From: Saprospiraceae bacterium
Lineage (GTDB): Bacteria > Bacteroidota > Bacteroidia > Chitinophagales > Saprospiraceae
DNA length: 7,103 bases
Direction: 5' to 3'
NCBI GenBank assembly: GCA_004297645.1
Contig: SCUG01000596.1
Coordinates: 1 to 7,103 of the forward strand
A model generated the notes under the pieces. The model was given only the letters and a program-made list of their open reading frames with translations, searched no databases and had not been told where the DNA came from. The position numbers and the translations under genes are program-made. Positions 1-6,160 of the stretch are shown in pieces. Positions within the stretch are counted from its first letter, which is position 1, and each line of letters starts with the position of its first letter.

Positions 1-19
1 TCCAAAATTACGCAGTCTT

Positions 20-90
20 TTCGAGCGGCAGGGTTTTGAACCCTGCGTTTTCGTACCCGAAACGCAGGGTTCAAAACCCTGCCGCTCGAA
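20..90. repeat. Perfect 31-bp inverted repeat with 9-nt loop
   Basis: Bases 20-50 are exactly reverse-complementary to 60-90, leaving a 9-nt loop (51-59). Each arm also contains its own small hairpin: 7-bp stems 29-35/39-45 and 64-70/74-80, each with a 3-nt loop. The RNA could therefore fold as one long stem or two short ones. The inner core (GGGTT-NNN-AACCC) resembles the hairpin at 5416-5436, which suggests a dispersed palindrome family. It ends 42 bp before the first gene. No run of T follows either arm closely enough to call it a classic terminator for that gene, but it may terminate an upstream gene outside the window. Confidence 0.9.
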
Positions 91-132
91 ATACCAGCAT
101 TTTTTTAAGGGGATACAAAAAAGCTTTCTCTT

Positions 133-588
133 ATGGCACTCCTCAAACTCTCCGTCAACGGAAAATCCTACAAAATAGACGTTCAGGAAGACATGCCCCT
201 CCTTTGGGTCGTGCGCGATTTCATCGGGCTGACCGGCTCCAAGTTCGGCTGCGGCATGATGCAGTGCGGCGCCTGCACCATGCACCTCGACGGCGAACCC
301 GTGTTCTCTTGCAGCACGCCCGTTTCGGCTGCTTTGGGTAAAAAAATTACCACCATCGAAGGATTGTCAGCGGACAACAGCCACCCCGTGCAACAGGCCT
401 GGATAGAGGAGCAGGTACCTCAATGCGGTTACTGCCAGTCGGGGCAAATCATGCGGGCCGCATGGCTTTTAAAGCAGCACCCCGACCCTACCGACGAGCA
501 AATTGACGAAGCGATGCGCTTGCACATCTGCCGCTGCGGCACCTATGACCGGGTGCGGAAGGCGATACACCGGGCAGCAAAAATGTAG
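133..588 (+). CDS. iorA: (2Fe-2S)-binding small subunit of a molybdenum hydroxylase (IorA/XdhC-small type)
   Basis: This 151-residue protein is the electron-transfer subunit of a xanthine oxidase family enzyme, passing electrons from the molybdenum site to an acceptor. Residues 1-75 form a plant-ferredoxin-like [2Fe-2S] domain with ligands Cys40, Cys45, Cys48 and Cys60. Residues 76-151 form the helical second domain with Cys98, Cys101, Cys133 and Cys135 (CGYC and CRC motifs). All eight ligands are present, and the length matches stand-alone IorA/CoxS-type subunits. ATG 133 is the first start after an in-frame stop at 106-108. There is no convincing Shine-Dalgarno; an AAGGGG lies about 20 nt upstream, which is too far. 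It has no signal peptide, so it presumably travels with the Tat-exported large subunit encoded next. The family call is secure. The name iorA reflects pairing with a single-chain IorB-like subunit, not a known substrate. Confidence 0.93.
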   Translation: MALLKLSVNGKSYKIDVQEDMPLLWVVRDFIGLTGSKFGCGMMQCGACTMHLDGEPVFSCSTPVSAALGKKITTIEGLSADNSHPVQQAWIEEQVPQCGYCQSGQIMRAAWLLKQHPDPTDEQIDEAMRLHICRCGTYDRVRKAIHRAAKM

Positions 589-608
589 CGCCGGACTCCA
601 GTCCGGCG
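589..608. repeat. Short perfect palindrome between the two hydroxylase genes
   Basis: A 9-bp stem (589-597 pairing with 600-608, CGCCGGACT/AGTCCGGCG) with a 2-nt centre begins directly after the small-subunit stop codon. In RNA the innermost pairs would open to give a short stable G+C hairpin. No T-run follows, so it is not a typical intrinsic terminator. It may set relative expression of the two subunits or protect the upstream mRNA 3' end. It could also simply be one copy of a dispersed intergenic palindrome. Confidence 0.8.
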
Positions 609-648
609 ACCATCAATAGGCCTGCCAGGCAAGAACATATTTTTCAAA

Positions 649-2883
649 ATGACCAAAAAAATGTCAGCCATGACCATTCATATCTCCCGCAGAAAATTCA
701 TCCAAAGCTCCAGCCTCGCCGCCGGGGGCTTGGCCATCGGTTACTATTTCACTTCCTGCACAACCGCCGAACCTGAAGGCGTCATTCAGCTTTTCAAAAT
801 GAACGTGGACAACGAAGCCACCGGCATCGCGCTCAACCCGTTTTTGCTCATTGAAAAAACCGGCGCCATTACCATCATGGCCCACAAGCCCGAAATAGGT
901 ACAGGGCTTTTTCAGTCCTTGCCTGTGCTGATTGCCGAGGAGCTGGGCGTTGACCCCGCCCAGGTCGTCGTCAAGCAGGCAAAAGGCGACAAAAAATTCG
1001 GCGACCAGGACGTGGGCGGCAGTTTCTCCGTGCAAGGCAGCTTCGAGCCGCTCCGCAAGATTGGCGCCGCTGCCCGAGAAATGCTGTGCTCCGCCGCTGC
1101 CCAACGCTGGGGCATCCCCACGGCTGACTGCCGGGCGGAGGGCGCCAAGGTTTTTAACACGAAAAATGAAAGCCTCGGCTTTGGTGAGTTGGTGGAGGAA
1201 GCCTCCAAACTCGAAGTGCCGAAAGAGCCAAAACTGAAAGACCCGAATGATTTCAAATTCATCGGCCAGCCTGCCCGCCGCAAAGACATCGAGTGGAAGG
1301 TGAATGGCTCCGCCAACTTCGGCATGGACATGAAAATCGAAGGCATGGTCTATGCCCTCGTGGAGCATTCGCCCAATTTTTCAGGAAAAATAAAAAACCT
1401 CGACGACAGCGCTGCCCGTTCCGTCAACGGCGTACTTGACGTGGTGCGCACCGAGCGGGTCATTTTGCCCATGCTGCCCGGATGGGCGGGCGGAGGCTCC
1501 GGCCCGGTGCGCCAGCCACAGGAGGCGGTGGCCGTCATTGCCGAAAACCTGTGGGCGGCCCTCCAGGGTAAAAGGGCGCTAAAAATCGTGTGGGAAACGC
1601 CTGCCGATGCGCTTTCGACAGAAAAAATTTACGCCAACTTCCGGGAACTGGGCAAGTCCGATGGGCAGCAAGACAAGGCGAAGGGCGATTTTGCCAAAAC
1701 CTTCGCCAGCGCTACCAACCGGCTGGAAGCCGAATACGAGTTGCCCTTTCTCGCCCACTCGCCGTTGGAGCCACAGAACTGCCTCGCCCACGTGCACGAC
1801 GGCAAAGCCGAAGTCTGGGCGCCCACGCAAACGCCCACCTGGGACGCTGGCCAGATTGCTGCCTACCTTGGCATTCCGCCGGAAAACCTGACACTGCATG
1901 TGCCCTTCGTGGGTGGTGGCTTTGGCCGGCGGCTCATCAGCGACCCAACGCTGGAGGCTTGCCTGCTGAGCAAAAAAACCGGCAAGCCAGTGAAACTCGT
2001 ATGGATGCGCGAAGATGATACGGCCCAAGGGCCTTTCCGCCCCGGCTCGGTCAACCTGCTGAAAGGGGCGCTTGATGCGGATGGCTACCTTGCTGCATTG
2101 CAACACAAGGTGGTGGCCCCGTCCATCAGTGCTTATCTTTTTGGCGAGGATACCCGCAAGACCGGCCCCGGCTACATCATGGAACCGATTGCCGATTTGT
2201 ACGACATCCCGCATTTTGAAACCCGCTACTGTTTTGCCGATGTGTCGCCCATCCCGGTGAGTTGGTGGCGCTCGGTGTACTCCTCCACCAACGCTTTCGC
2301 CCACGAGAGTTTCATAGATGAAATGGCACGTGCCGGCGGCAAGGACCCAGTAGAGTTCCGCCGCCATTTGCTGCGCAACGACCCCCGCAACCTGAAACTG
2401 CTGGAAACGCTGGCCGAAAAATCCGGCTGGAGCAGCCTCAAAACTGCGGGCAAAGGCCGGGGCATCGCTACCACACATTGCTTTGGCAGCACGGCGGGGC
2501 ACGTCGTCGAGGTTTCAAAAAATGCGGAAGGAAAGGTGAAGATTGACCGTGTCGTCACCGTGGTGGATGGCGGAATCGTGGTCAATCCCGGCAACTTCCG
2601 GGCGCAGGTGGAAGGCTGCATCGTCATGGCGCTCACGGCGGCGGCGAAGGACGCCATCACTTTTGAAAATGGCCGTGCCGTGCAAACCAATTTCGATAAC
2701 TACCGCATGTTGCGCATAGACGAAATGCCGCCGGTGGAAATTCACCTGATGCGAAACGACGAGCCGCCGGGCGGTGCAGGGGAACCTGCTTTGCCGCCGT
2801 TGGCCCCGGCATTAGCAAATGCCATTTTTGATTTGACGGGAAAAAGGCTGAGAAAACTGCCCTTTGATTTGACGGCAGTATAA
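649..2883 (+). CDS. iorB: Molybdopterin-binding large subunit of a molybdenum hydroxylase (IorB-like), Tat-exported
   Basis: This 744-residue catalytic subunit belongs to the isoquinoline 1-oxidoreductase beta / aldehyde oxidase group, which hydroxylates N-heterocycles or aldehydes using water. A Tat signal is clear: SRRKFIQ at 13-19, then a hydrophobic stretch, then Cys37 after FTS, which might be a lipobox. Residues about 85-118 carry the IGTGLFQSLPVLIAEEL block. A hammerhead-like domain spans about 202-300. Molybdopterin-binding blocks include LEPQN (373-377), GGGFGRR (422-428) and WWRSV (539-543). The C-terminal PGGAGEP motif holds Glu712, matching the family's catalytic Glu. The length is normal for single-chain members. 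Three in-frame ATGs (649, 661, 670) are possible; 670 gives the most usual short Tat n-region. It lies 60 bp after the small subunit and is probably co-transcribed with it. The cofactor is likely MCD, given the mocA-like gene downstream. The substrate is unknown. Confidence 0.93.
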   Translation: MTKKMSAMTIHISRRKFIQSSSLAAGGLAIGYYFTSCTTAEPEGVIQLFKMNVDNEATGIALNPFLLIEKTGAITIMAHKPEIGTGLFQSLPVLIAEELGVDPAQVVVKQAKGDKKFGDQDVGGSFSVQGSFEPLRKIGAAAREMLCSAAAQRWGIPTADCRAEGAKVFNTKNESLGFGELVEEASKLEVPKEPKLKDPNDFKFIGQPARRKDIEWKVNGSANFGMDMKIEGMVYALVEHSPNFSGKIKNLDDSAARSVNGVLDVVRTERVILPMLPGWAGGGSGPVRQPQEAVAVIAENLWAALQGKRALKIVWETPADALSTEKIYANFRELGKSDGQQDKAKGDFAKTFASATNRLEAEYELPFLAHSPLEPQNCLAHVHDGKAEVWAPTQTPTWDAGQIAAYLGIPPENLTLHVPFVGGGFGRRLISDPTLEACLLSKKTGKPVKLVWMREDDTAQGPFRPGSVNLLKGALDADGYLAALQHKVVAPSISAYLFGEDTRKTGPGYIMEPIADLYDIPHFETRYCFADVSPIPVSWWRSVYSSTNAFAHESFIDEMARAGGKDPVEFRRHLLRNDPRNLKLLETLAEKSGWSSLKTAGKGRGIATTHCFGSTAGHVVEVSKNAEGKVKIDRVVTVVDGGIVVNPGNFRAQVEGCIVMALTAAAKDAITFENGRAVQTNFDNYRMLRIDEMPPVEIHLMRNDEPPGGAGEPALPPLAPALANAIFDLTGKRLRKLPFDLTAV

Positions 2884-2884
2884 C

Positions 2885-3251
2885 TCAGACAGAAGGGGAT
2901 TTTTCGGCGGGGCGGTATTTTTCTATCAATTTGGCGAGGCCGTCGAAGTCGTTGAGGTAGCGGAAATCACACAATTGACCTGAGAGTTTTACAATTTCGT
3001 GTTTCGGCACCAGGGCAATGTCAGGTTGTTGAGCCACCGGTAAAGCGCTTTGAATCCTTGTAGTAATAGCCGATTACCTTCATTGCTTTTCCCCGATTTC
3101 TTCTTTTCCAAAATCTTCGGTTCTATACTTCTGGCCGTTAGCTTTTAGCCGGCAGCCAACAGCAATTTCAAATGGCCAAAACCTGGCGCTCGAAAGTATC
3201 ATTGTAGCTGAGATACTCGATGAAAAGCTGGCGGGTGCAAATCGTCCTCAT
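2885..3251 (-). pseudogene. Frame-broken remnant of a minus-strand gene, family not recognised
   Basis: Reading the minus strand from 3251 gives ATG and 27 codons (starting MRTICTRQLFIEYL) before a stop at 3168-3170. Coding-like peptide then appears in other frames, including one with EIAVGCRLKANGQKY in the 3080-3170 area. Finally a 62-codon open stretch (3073-2885, stop TGA at 2885-2887) contains LVPKHEIVKLSGQL and DFRYLNDFDGLAKLI and lacks an ATG. Its composition is protein-like, with balanced charged and hydrophobic residues and third-position G/C as in neighbouring genes. This suggests one gene broken by several frameshifts, but it could be fragments of more than one gene. A GTG at 3035-3037 could start a 50-residue product. 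The final stop lies one base from being adjacent to the large-subunit stop (2881-2883), so the two genes face each other with no room for a terminator. Confidence 0.4.
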
Positions 3252-3441
3252 AGTTTTCGTTTTTTGAAAATTGCATTTCAATTAGTCTTTGGACAAAAAG
3301 CCCCTTGAAAAATCTTTCATTGCGTAAAAAATTGAAATTACGTCCAACGAGTTAGGCATCTCGTTTTGACTTTTTTGCACTTTTGGAAAACACCTTCCCT
3401 TCACTCTAAAGTGCCCCTGGGCTAAGCTACGGGACTCTTTC

Positions 3442-3524
3442 AACCACGAAGGCGCAAAGAGCACAAAGAGGTTCTTTTAAAATGATGGCTTTCGAATCTT
3501 TATGCTCTTAGCGACTTGGTGGTT
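3442..3524. repeat. Imperfect 27-nt inverted repeat (REP/MITE-like element)
   Basis: The left arm, 3442-3468 (AACCACGAAGGCGCAAAG...), matches the reverse complement of 3498-3524 at 23 of 27 positions, with a 29-nt A+T-rich spacer. Sequences of the AACCACGAAGGCGCAAAG type are, to my knowledge, widespread intergenic repeats in many bacterial genomes. The arms resemble the ends of a small non-coding mobile or palindromic element. I saw no clear target-site duplication at the edges, and there is no reading frame inside. Confidence 0.7.
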
Positions 3525-3632
3525 AGGAAGTAAATTTCGAAAGTGTCCAGTAGTTTACCTTTGGACAACCAACTACTTAACCAATGCAACTCAATGGCTG
3601 GGTTTGGAGTGTCCAAAGTCTAAATTTCAAAG

Positions 3633-3640
3633 TAGTTTTG
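3633..3640 (+). promoter_or_regulatory. Possible Bacteroidota -7 element upstream of the xdhC-like gene
   Basis: TAGTTTTG matches the TAnnTTTG consensus for the primary sigma factor of Bacteroidota and lies 22 bp before the ATG at 3663. It would give a short leader. The nearest TTTG that could serve as a -33 box (3603-3606) is 26 bp upstream, longer than usual, so support is partial. If real, the maturation genes have their own promoter instead of depending on read-through from the hydroxylase genes. Confidence 0.3.
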
Positions 3641-3662
3641 AAAATCGTTTTTTTGCAAAAGC

Positions 3663-4814
3663 ATGAAAGAAACAACTGCCATCATCGCCGCATACGACCG
3701 GCTCGATTTTACCAAAGTCGAAGTGGCGCTCGCTACCGTCATTCGTGTCGAAGGCTCCAGCTATCGCCGGGAGGGCGCCCGCATGCTCATCACCAGCGAC
3801 GGCCAATGGACGGGAGGCATCAGCGGCGGCTGCCTCGAGGGCGATGCCCTGCGCAAAGCCCAGCGGGCCATTTTTCTGCAAAAGCCCAAAGTTGTCACTT
3901 ACGATACTACCCAGGACGACCCCTTTCAAATAGGAGCAAGTCTCGGTTGCAATGGCATCATTGACGTGCTCATTGAACCCCTCGCTCCCGAAAACCCGGT
4001 GAATCCCGTCGAGCTGTTAAAAATCTGTGCGCAGCAAGGCGCCGCTGCTGCCCTCGCCGTTGTCACCGCTTCGCCGGAGGGGGAGGCGCCCGTGGGCAGC
4101 CGGCTGCTTTTTTGCAACGGGCAATTGCTTGCCGGTACCGGTGGTCTGTCCGAAAGCTGCCGCACTGCCATGGAAAAGGGGGCGGCCACGGCCTTGCGCC
4201 ACGCGCATCATTTGCACGGCGAAGTGCCATTGGCCGCAGGCCAAAGCATCCGCTTTTTTGTCGAACTCATTCTGCCGCCTATTCATCTGGTTTTGTTTGG
4301 CAGCAATTACGACGTCGTGCCTCTGCTCGAATTAGGCCAAATCCTCGGCTGGAAATGTACGGTCACCGGCGATTTGAAGAAATTTAAAAAAGGAGTTTTC
4401 AGGCTGGCGAACGTGGTACCAAAAGCCGGAGTAGGCGGGGACCTCGCCGCACTGAAACTGGGCGATATGAACAGAGTGGCCGCCGTGCTCATGGCCCATG
4501 ATTTCACCACCGATTATTCCAACCTGAAAAAACTGCTGCCCGCTGCCGTCCCATACATGGCCATGCTCGGCCCGCAAAAAAGGACGCAGCGCATTTTGGA
4601 TGACCTCGAAAAAGAAGGGATTGTCCTTTCCCCCGAAGATGAAAAGCGGCTGCACGCTCCCGCCGGCCTCGACATCGGCGCCACATCGCCGGAGGCAATA
4701 GCCCTATCCATCGCCGCCGAAATTCAGGCCTGCTTCGGAGGCCGGGACGGTGGTTTTTTGAAAAACAAAACAGGCCCGATTTACGAGGCTGCCCTCACCA
4801 CTCATGCCTCCTGA
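3663..4814 (+). CDS. xdhC: XdhC/CoxI family molybdenum cofactor chaperone
   Basis: This 383-residue protein is a maturation factor that binds molybdenum cofactor and helps its sulfuration and insertion into xanthine oxidase family enzymes; it is not part of the final enzyme. The N-terminal XdhC/CoxI domain carries REGARML (37-42) and GGISGGCLE (51-59, Cys57). It also carries SLGCNGIIDVLIEP (93-106, Cys96). The C-terminal Rossmann-like domain starts near residue 205 with IHLVLFGSNYDVVPL. It ends with the family signature HAPAGLDIGATSPEAIALSI (331-350). In family members I know, the glycine loop is closer to GAGxD or GAGH; here it reads GSNYD, a noticeable change. The start at 3663 places the conserved domain about 20 residues in, as expected, without a clear ribosome-binding site. 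Its end overlaps the mocA-like gene by 11 nt. Together with the upstream hydroxylase genes this indicates a dedicated chaperone. Confidence 0.92.
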   Translation: MKETTAIIAAYDRLDFTKVEVALATVIRVEGSSYRREGARMLITSDGQWTGGISGGCLEGDALRKAQRAIFLQKPKVVTYDTTQDDPFQIGASLGCNGIIDVLIEPLAPENPVNPVELLKICAQQGAAAALAVVTASPEGEAPVGSRLLFCNGQLLAGTGGLSESCRTAMEKGAATALRHAHHLHGEVPLAAGQSIRFFVELILPPIHLVLFGSNYDVVPLLELGQILGWKCTVTGDLKKFKKGVFRLANVVPKAGVGGDLAALKLGDMNRVAAVLMAHDFTTDYSNLKKLLPAAVPYMAMLGPQKRTQRILDDLEKEGIVLSPEDEKRLHAPAGLDIGATSPEAIALSIAAEIQACFGGRDGGFLKNKTGPIYEAALTTHAS

Positions 4815-5403
4815 TTCTCACAGCACGGCCATTCTCCTCCTCGCTGCCGGTGCTTCCACCCGCCTCGGCCAGCCGAAGCAATTACTCAAAATAAATGACC
4901 AGACCCTGTTGGAAAAAATGGCCGGGGTAGCGCTGTCAGCAGCGCTACGCCCGGTGGTCGTGGTGTTGGGTGCTTTTTTTAAAATGACATCGGCAGCCCT
5001 GACGGACCTTGAGGTGGAGGTGGTGAAAAATGAAAACTGGGCTGGTGGCATGGGCGGTTCCATCGCCTGCGGTATGAAGCATATTCAGGGGCACCACCCC
5101 GAGGCCGGGGCCGTGCTCGTCATGCTTGGCGACCAGCTCTTCGTTACGCCGGAACTGCTGCGCCAACTCATCGAAACACGACATAAAACCGGTGCCTTGA
5201 TTGTGGCGTCGTCATACGCCGGCACGGCCGGGCCACCCGCTCTTTTCGACCGGCAGTTGTTCGGCGAGCTGGCTGCGCTGCACGGGAAACCGGGAGCAAA
5301 GGCTGTCATTGAAAAACATGCGGACAGCCTCGTGGAAGTGCCCTTCCAAAAAGGCGTAGCGGATATTGATACGATGGAGGATTGGGAAAGGTGGGGGAAG
5401 TAA
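4804..5403 (+). CDS. mocA: MocA-type molybdenum cofactor cytidylyltransferase
   Basis: This 199-residue nucleotidyltransferase is predicted to join CTP to Mo-molybdopterin, giving the MCD cofactor used by bacterial xanthine oxidase family enzymes. The nucleotide-binding loop LLAAGASTRLGQPKQLL spans residues 12-28 and the metal-binding LGDQ 108-111. NENWAGGMGGSI (76-87), GPPALF (143-148) and DIDTMEDW (187-194) are all typical. The LAAGxSxRxGxxK form favours MocA over the GTP-using MobA, which usually has LAGGxxxRMGGxDK. A related glycerol- or sugar-phosphate nucleotidyltransferase is less likely, given the neighbours. The ATG at 4804 lies inside the end of the xdhC-like gene, an 11-nt overlap in the +1 frame, so translation is probably coupled. 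The gene ends just before a hairpin at 5416-5436. Confidence 0.88.
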   Translation: MPPDSHSTAILLLAAGASTRLGQPKQLLKINDQTLLEKMAGVALSAALRPVVVVLGAFFKMTSAALTDLEVEVVKNENWAGGMGGSIACGMKHIQGHHPEAGAVLVMLGDQLFVTPELLRQLIETRHKTGALIVASSYAGTAGPPALFDRQLFGELAALHGKPGAKAVIEKHADSLVEVPFQKGVADIDTMEDWERWGK

Positions 5404-5415
5404 ACGCAAAACTCC

Positions 5416-5436
5416 GGCGGGGTTCTAAACCCCGCC
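5416..5436. terminator. Hairpin between convergent genes, possible two-way terminator
   Basis: A perfect 9-bp stem (GGCGGGGTT 5416-5424 with AACCCCGCC 5428-5436) with a 3-nt loop fills the 48-bp gap between the mocA-like gene and the convergent cyclase gene. The stem is strong, but neither side has a clean U-tract; the plus side reads AAAGTTAGC. Termination is therefore inferred from position more than from form. Its GGGTT-NNN-AACCC core resembles the arms of the repeat at 20-90. Confidence 0.5.
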
Positions 5437-5451
5437 AAAGTTAGCACTCAC

Positions 5452-6084
5452 TCACCGCTCCAGCACCGCCCTCGCCAGTGTACCCTCCACCCCTTCGATT
5501 TTTAAAGGCAGGCAAATGAGGCGGTAAGTGCCGGGTTTCACGTGGCGCAGGTCGAGGCTTTCCACGATGACCACCTCGTTGGACAGCAAAATCACGTGGG
5601 TATCCGGCGGGTTGTGGAAGAGTTGGATGGAGAGGTAGTCAATGCCCACGAGGTGGATGCCCCGGTCCACGACCCATTGGGCGGCATCGGCGGTGAGGGC
5701 GCAATAGTCCTCGAAAAACGGGTGGCCCATGTCGTCCCAGAGGCGGGAGTTGCCGGTTTTGAAAAGCAGTTTTTCGACGCCGGTTTTCAGGTTCATGCTT
5801 TCCAAATCAGCGGCGGTGATTTTGTTTTTCCCTGTAAAATCTACCACCTGGCAGGGGCCAACCAACTTTTCCAGCGGGATTTCAGCCGTGGTTTTTCCTT
5901 CGTCCACAAAATGGAGCGGGGCGTCAATATGGGTGCCGGTGTGGCTGCCCATGGCCAGCCGGGTCAGGTTGTAATCGCCGCCGTTTTTCATGCTGGCAGC
6001 CTGGGTGATGGACAGGTGCTTTTCGCCGGGCCAAACCGGCAGGGCAGGGGAGAGGGGGACGGAGATGTCAATGAGTTTGGGCAT
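5452..6084 (-). CDS. Cyclase family protein (kynurenine formamidase-like metal-dependent hydrolase)
   Basis: This 210-residue protein belongs to the cyclase family (PF04199), whose members include bacterial arylformamidase KynB and isatin hydrolases. It opens with LIDISVPLSPALPVWPGE, typical of KynB-like proteins. The metal-binding signature HTGTHIDAPLHF lies at 48-59, supplying His48, His52 and Asp54 as ligands and His58 as the likely catalytic base. His163 and Glu175 are spaced 12 residues apart, as the second metal-site pair is in KynB. The length is right for the family and no signal peptide is visible. No kyn-pathway gene is nearby, so the substrate (formylkynurenine, isatin or another cyclic amide) is open. 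It faces the mocA-like gene and is divergent from the Uma2 gene, so it is its own unit. The ATG at 6082-6084 has no clear Shine-Dalgarno. Confidence 0.9.
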   Translation of the reverse strand: MPKLIDISVPLSPALPVWPGEKHLSITQAASMKNGGDYNLTRLAMGSHTGTHIDAPLHFVDEGKTTAEIPLEKLVGPCQVVDFTGKNKITAADLESMNLKTGVEKLLFKTGNSRLWDDMGHPFFEDYCALTADAAQWVVDRGIHLVGIDYLSIQLFHNPPDTHVILLSNEVVIVESLDLRHVKPGTYRLICLPLKIEGVEGTLARAVLER

Positions 6085-6160
6085 AAGGGAATGAGTTTTG
6101 AATAATTGGCTGTGATTCGATTTTGAAAAAATGGGTTAACTTGCGCAAAAATATCAGCAA
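6085..6160. promoter_or_regulatory. Divergent promoter region between cyclase and Uma2 genes
   Basis: This 76-bp A+T-rich gap must hold the promoters of both outward-facing genes unless they lie inside coding sequence. On the minus strand TATTTTTG (6146-6153) fits the TAnnTTTG -7 consensus, 62 bp ahead of the cyclase start, but no TTG-type -33 box is seen at the usual distance. On the plus strand I found no exact match. No operator-like inverted repeat stands out. Confidence 0.35.

Larger units (their letters stand above)
2884..3662. other. 779-bp gap without an intact gene
   Basis: This stretch separates the hydroxylase structural genes from the maturation genes and is visibly richer in A+T than either side. 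Its left half (2885-3251) holds broken minus-strand reading frames. Its right half holds an imperfect inverted repeat (3442-3524) and a possible -7 element before the next gene. The nonamer CTTTGGACA occurs at 3287-3295 and 3559-3567, and inverted at 3610-3618. I see no tRNA, rRNA, CRISPR or insertion-sequence open reading frame. Absence of a strong terminator after the large-subunit gene leaves read-through possible. Confidence 0.75.

Noticed and set aside
638..645. TATTTTTC resembling a -7 element before the large-subunit gene
   Set aside because: It misses the final G and lies only 3 bp from the ATG, which leaves no room for a leader if that start is used.
664..2502. Long minus-strand open frames (about 234 and 307 codons) opposite the large-subunit gene
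   Set aside because: They lie antisense to a strongly conserved coding frame, show no family motifs, and arise from the codon bias of a G+C-rich gene.
3346..3365. Small hairpin AACGAG/CTCGTT followed by T-rich sequence
   Set aside because: A 6-bp stem with an 8-nt loop is weak and expected by chance in A+T-rich DNA, and no gene ends just before it.
3282..3464. 60-codon minus-strand frame in the gap
   Set aside because: Its sequence is low in recognisable pattern and runs into the inverted-repeat arm, and no start context supports it.
3584..3964. 126-codon plus-strand frame starting upstream of the xdhC-like gene
   Set aside because: Most of it overlaps the conserved XdhC domain in another frame, and its peptide is Arg/His/Pro-rich, as shadow frames are.
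5542..6105. 187-codon plus-strand frame over the cyclase gene
   Set aside because: It is antisense to a clear PF04199 protein with intact metal ligands and has no recognisable domain itself.
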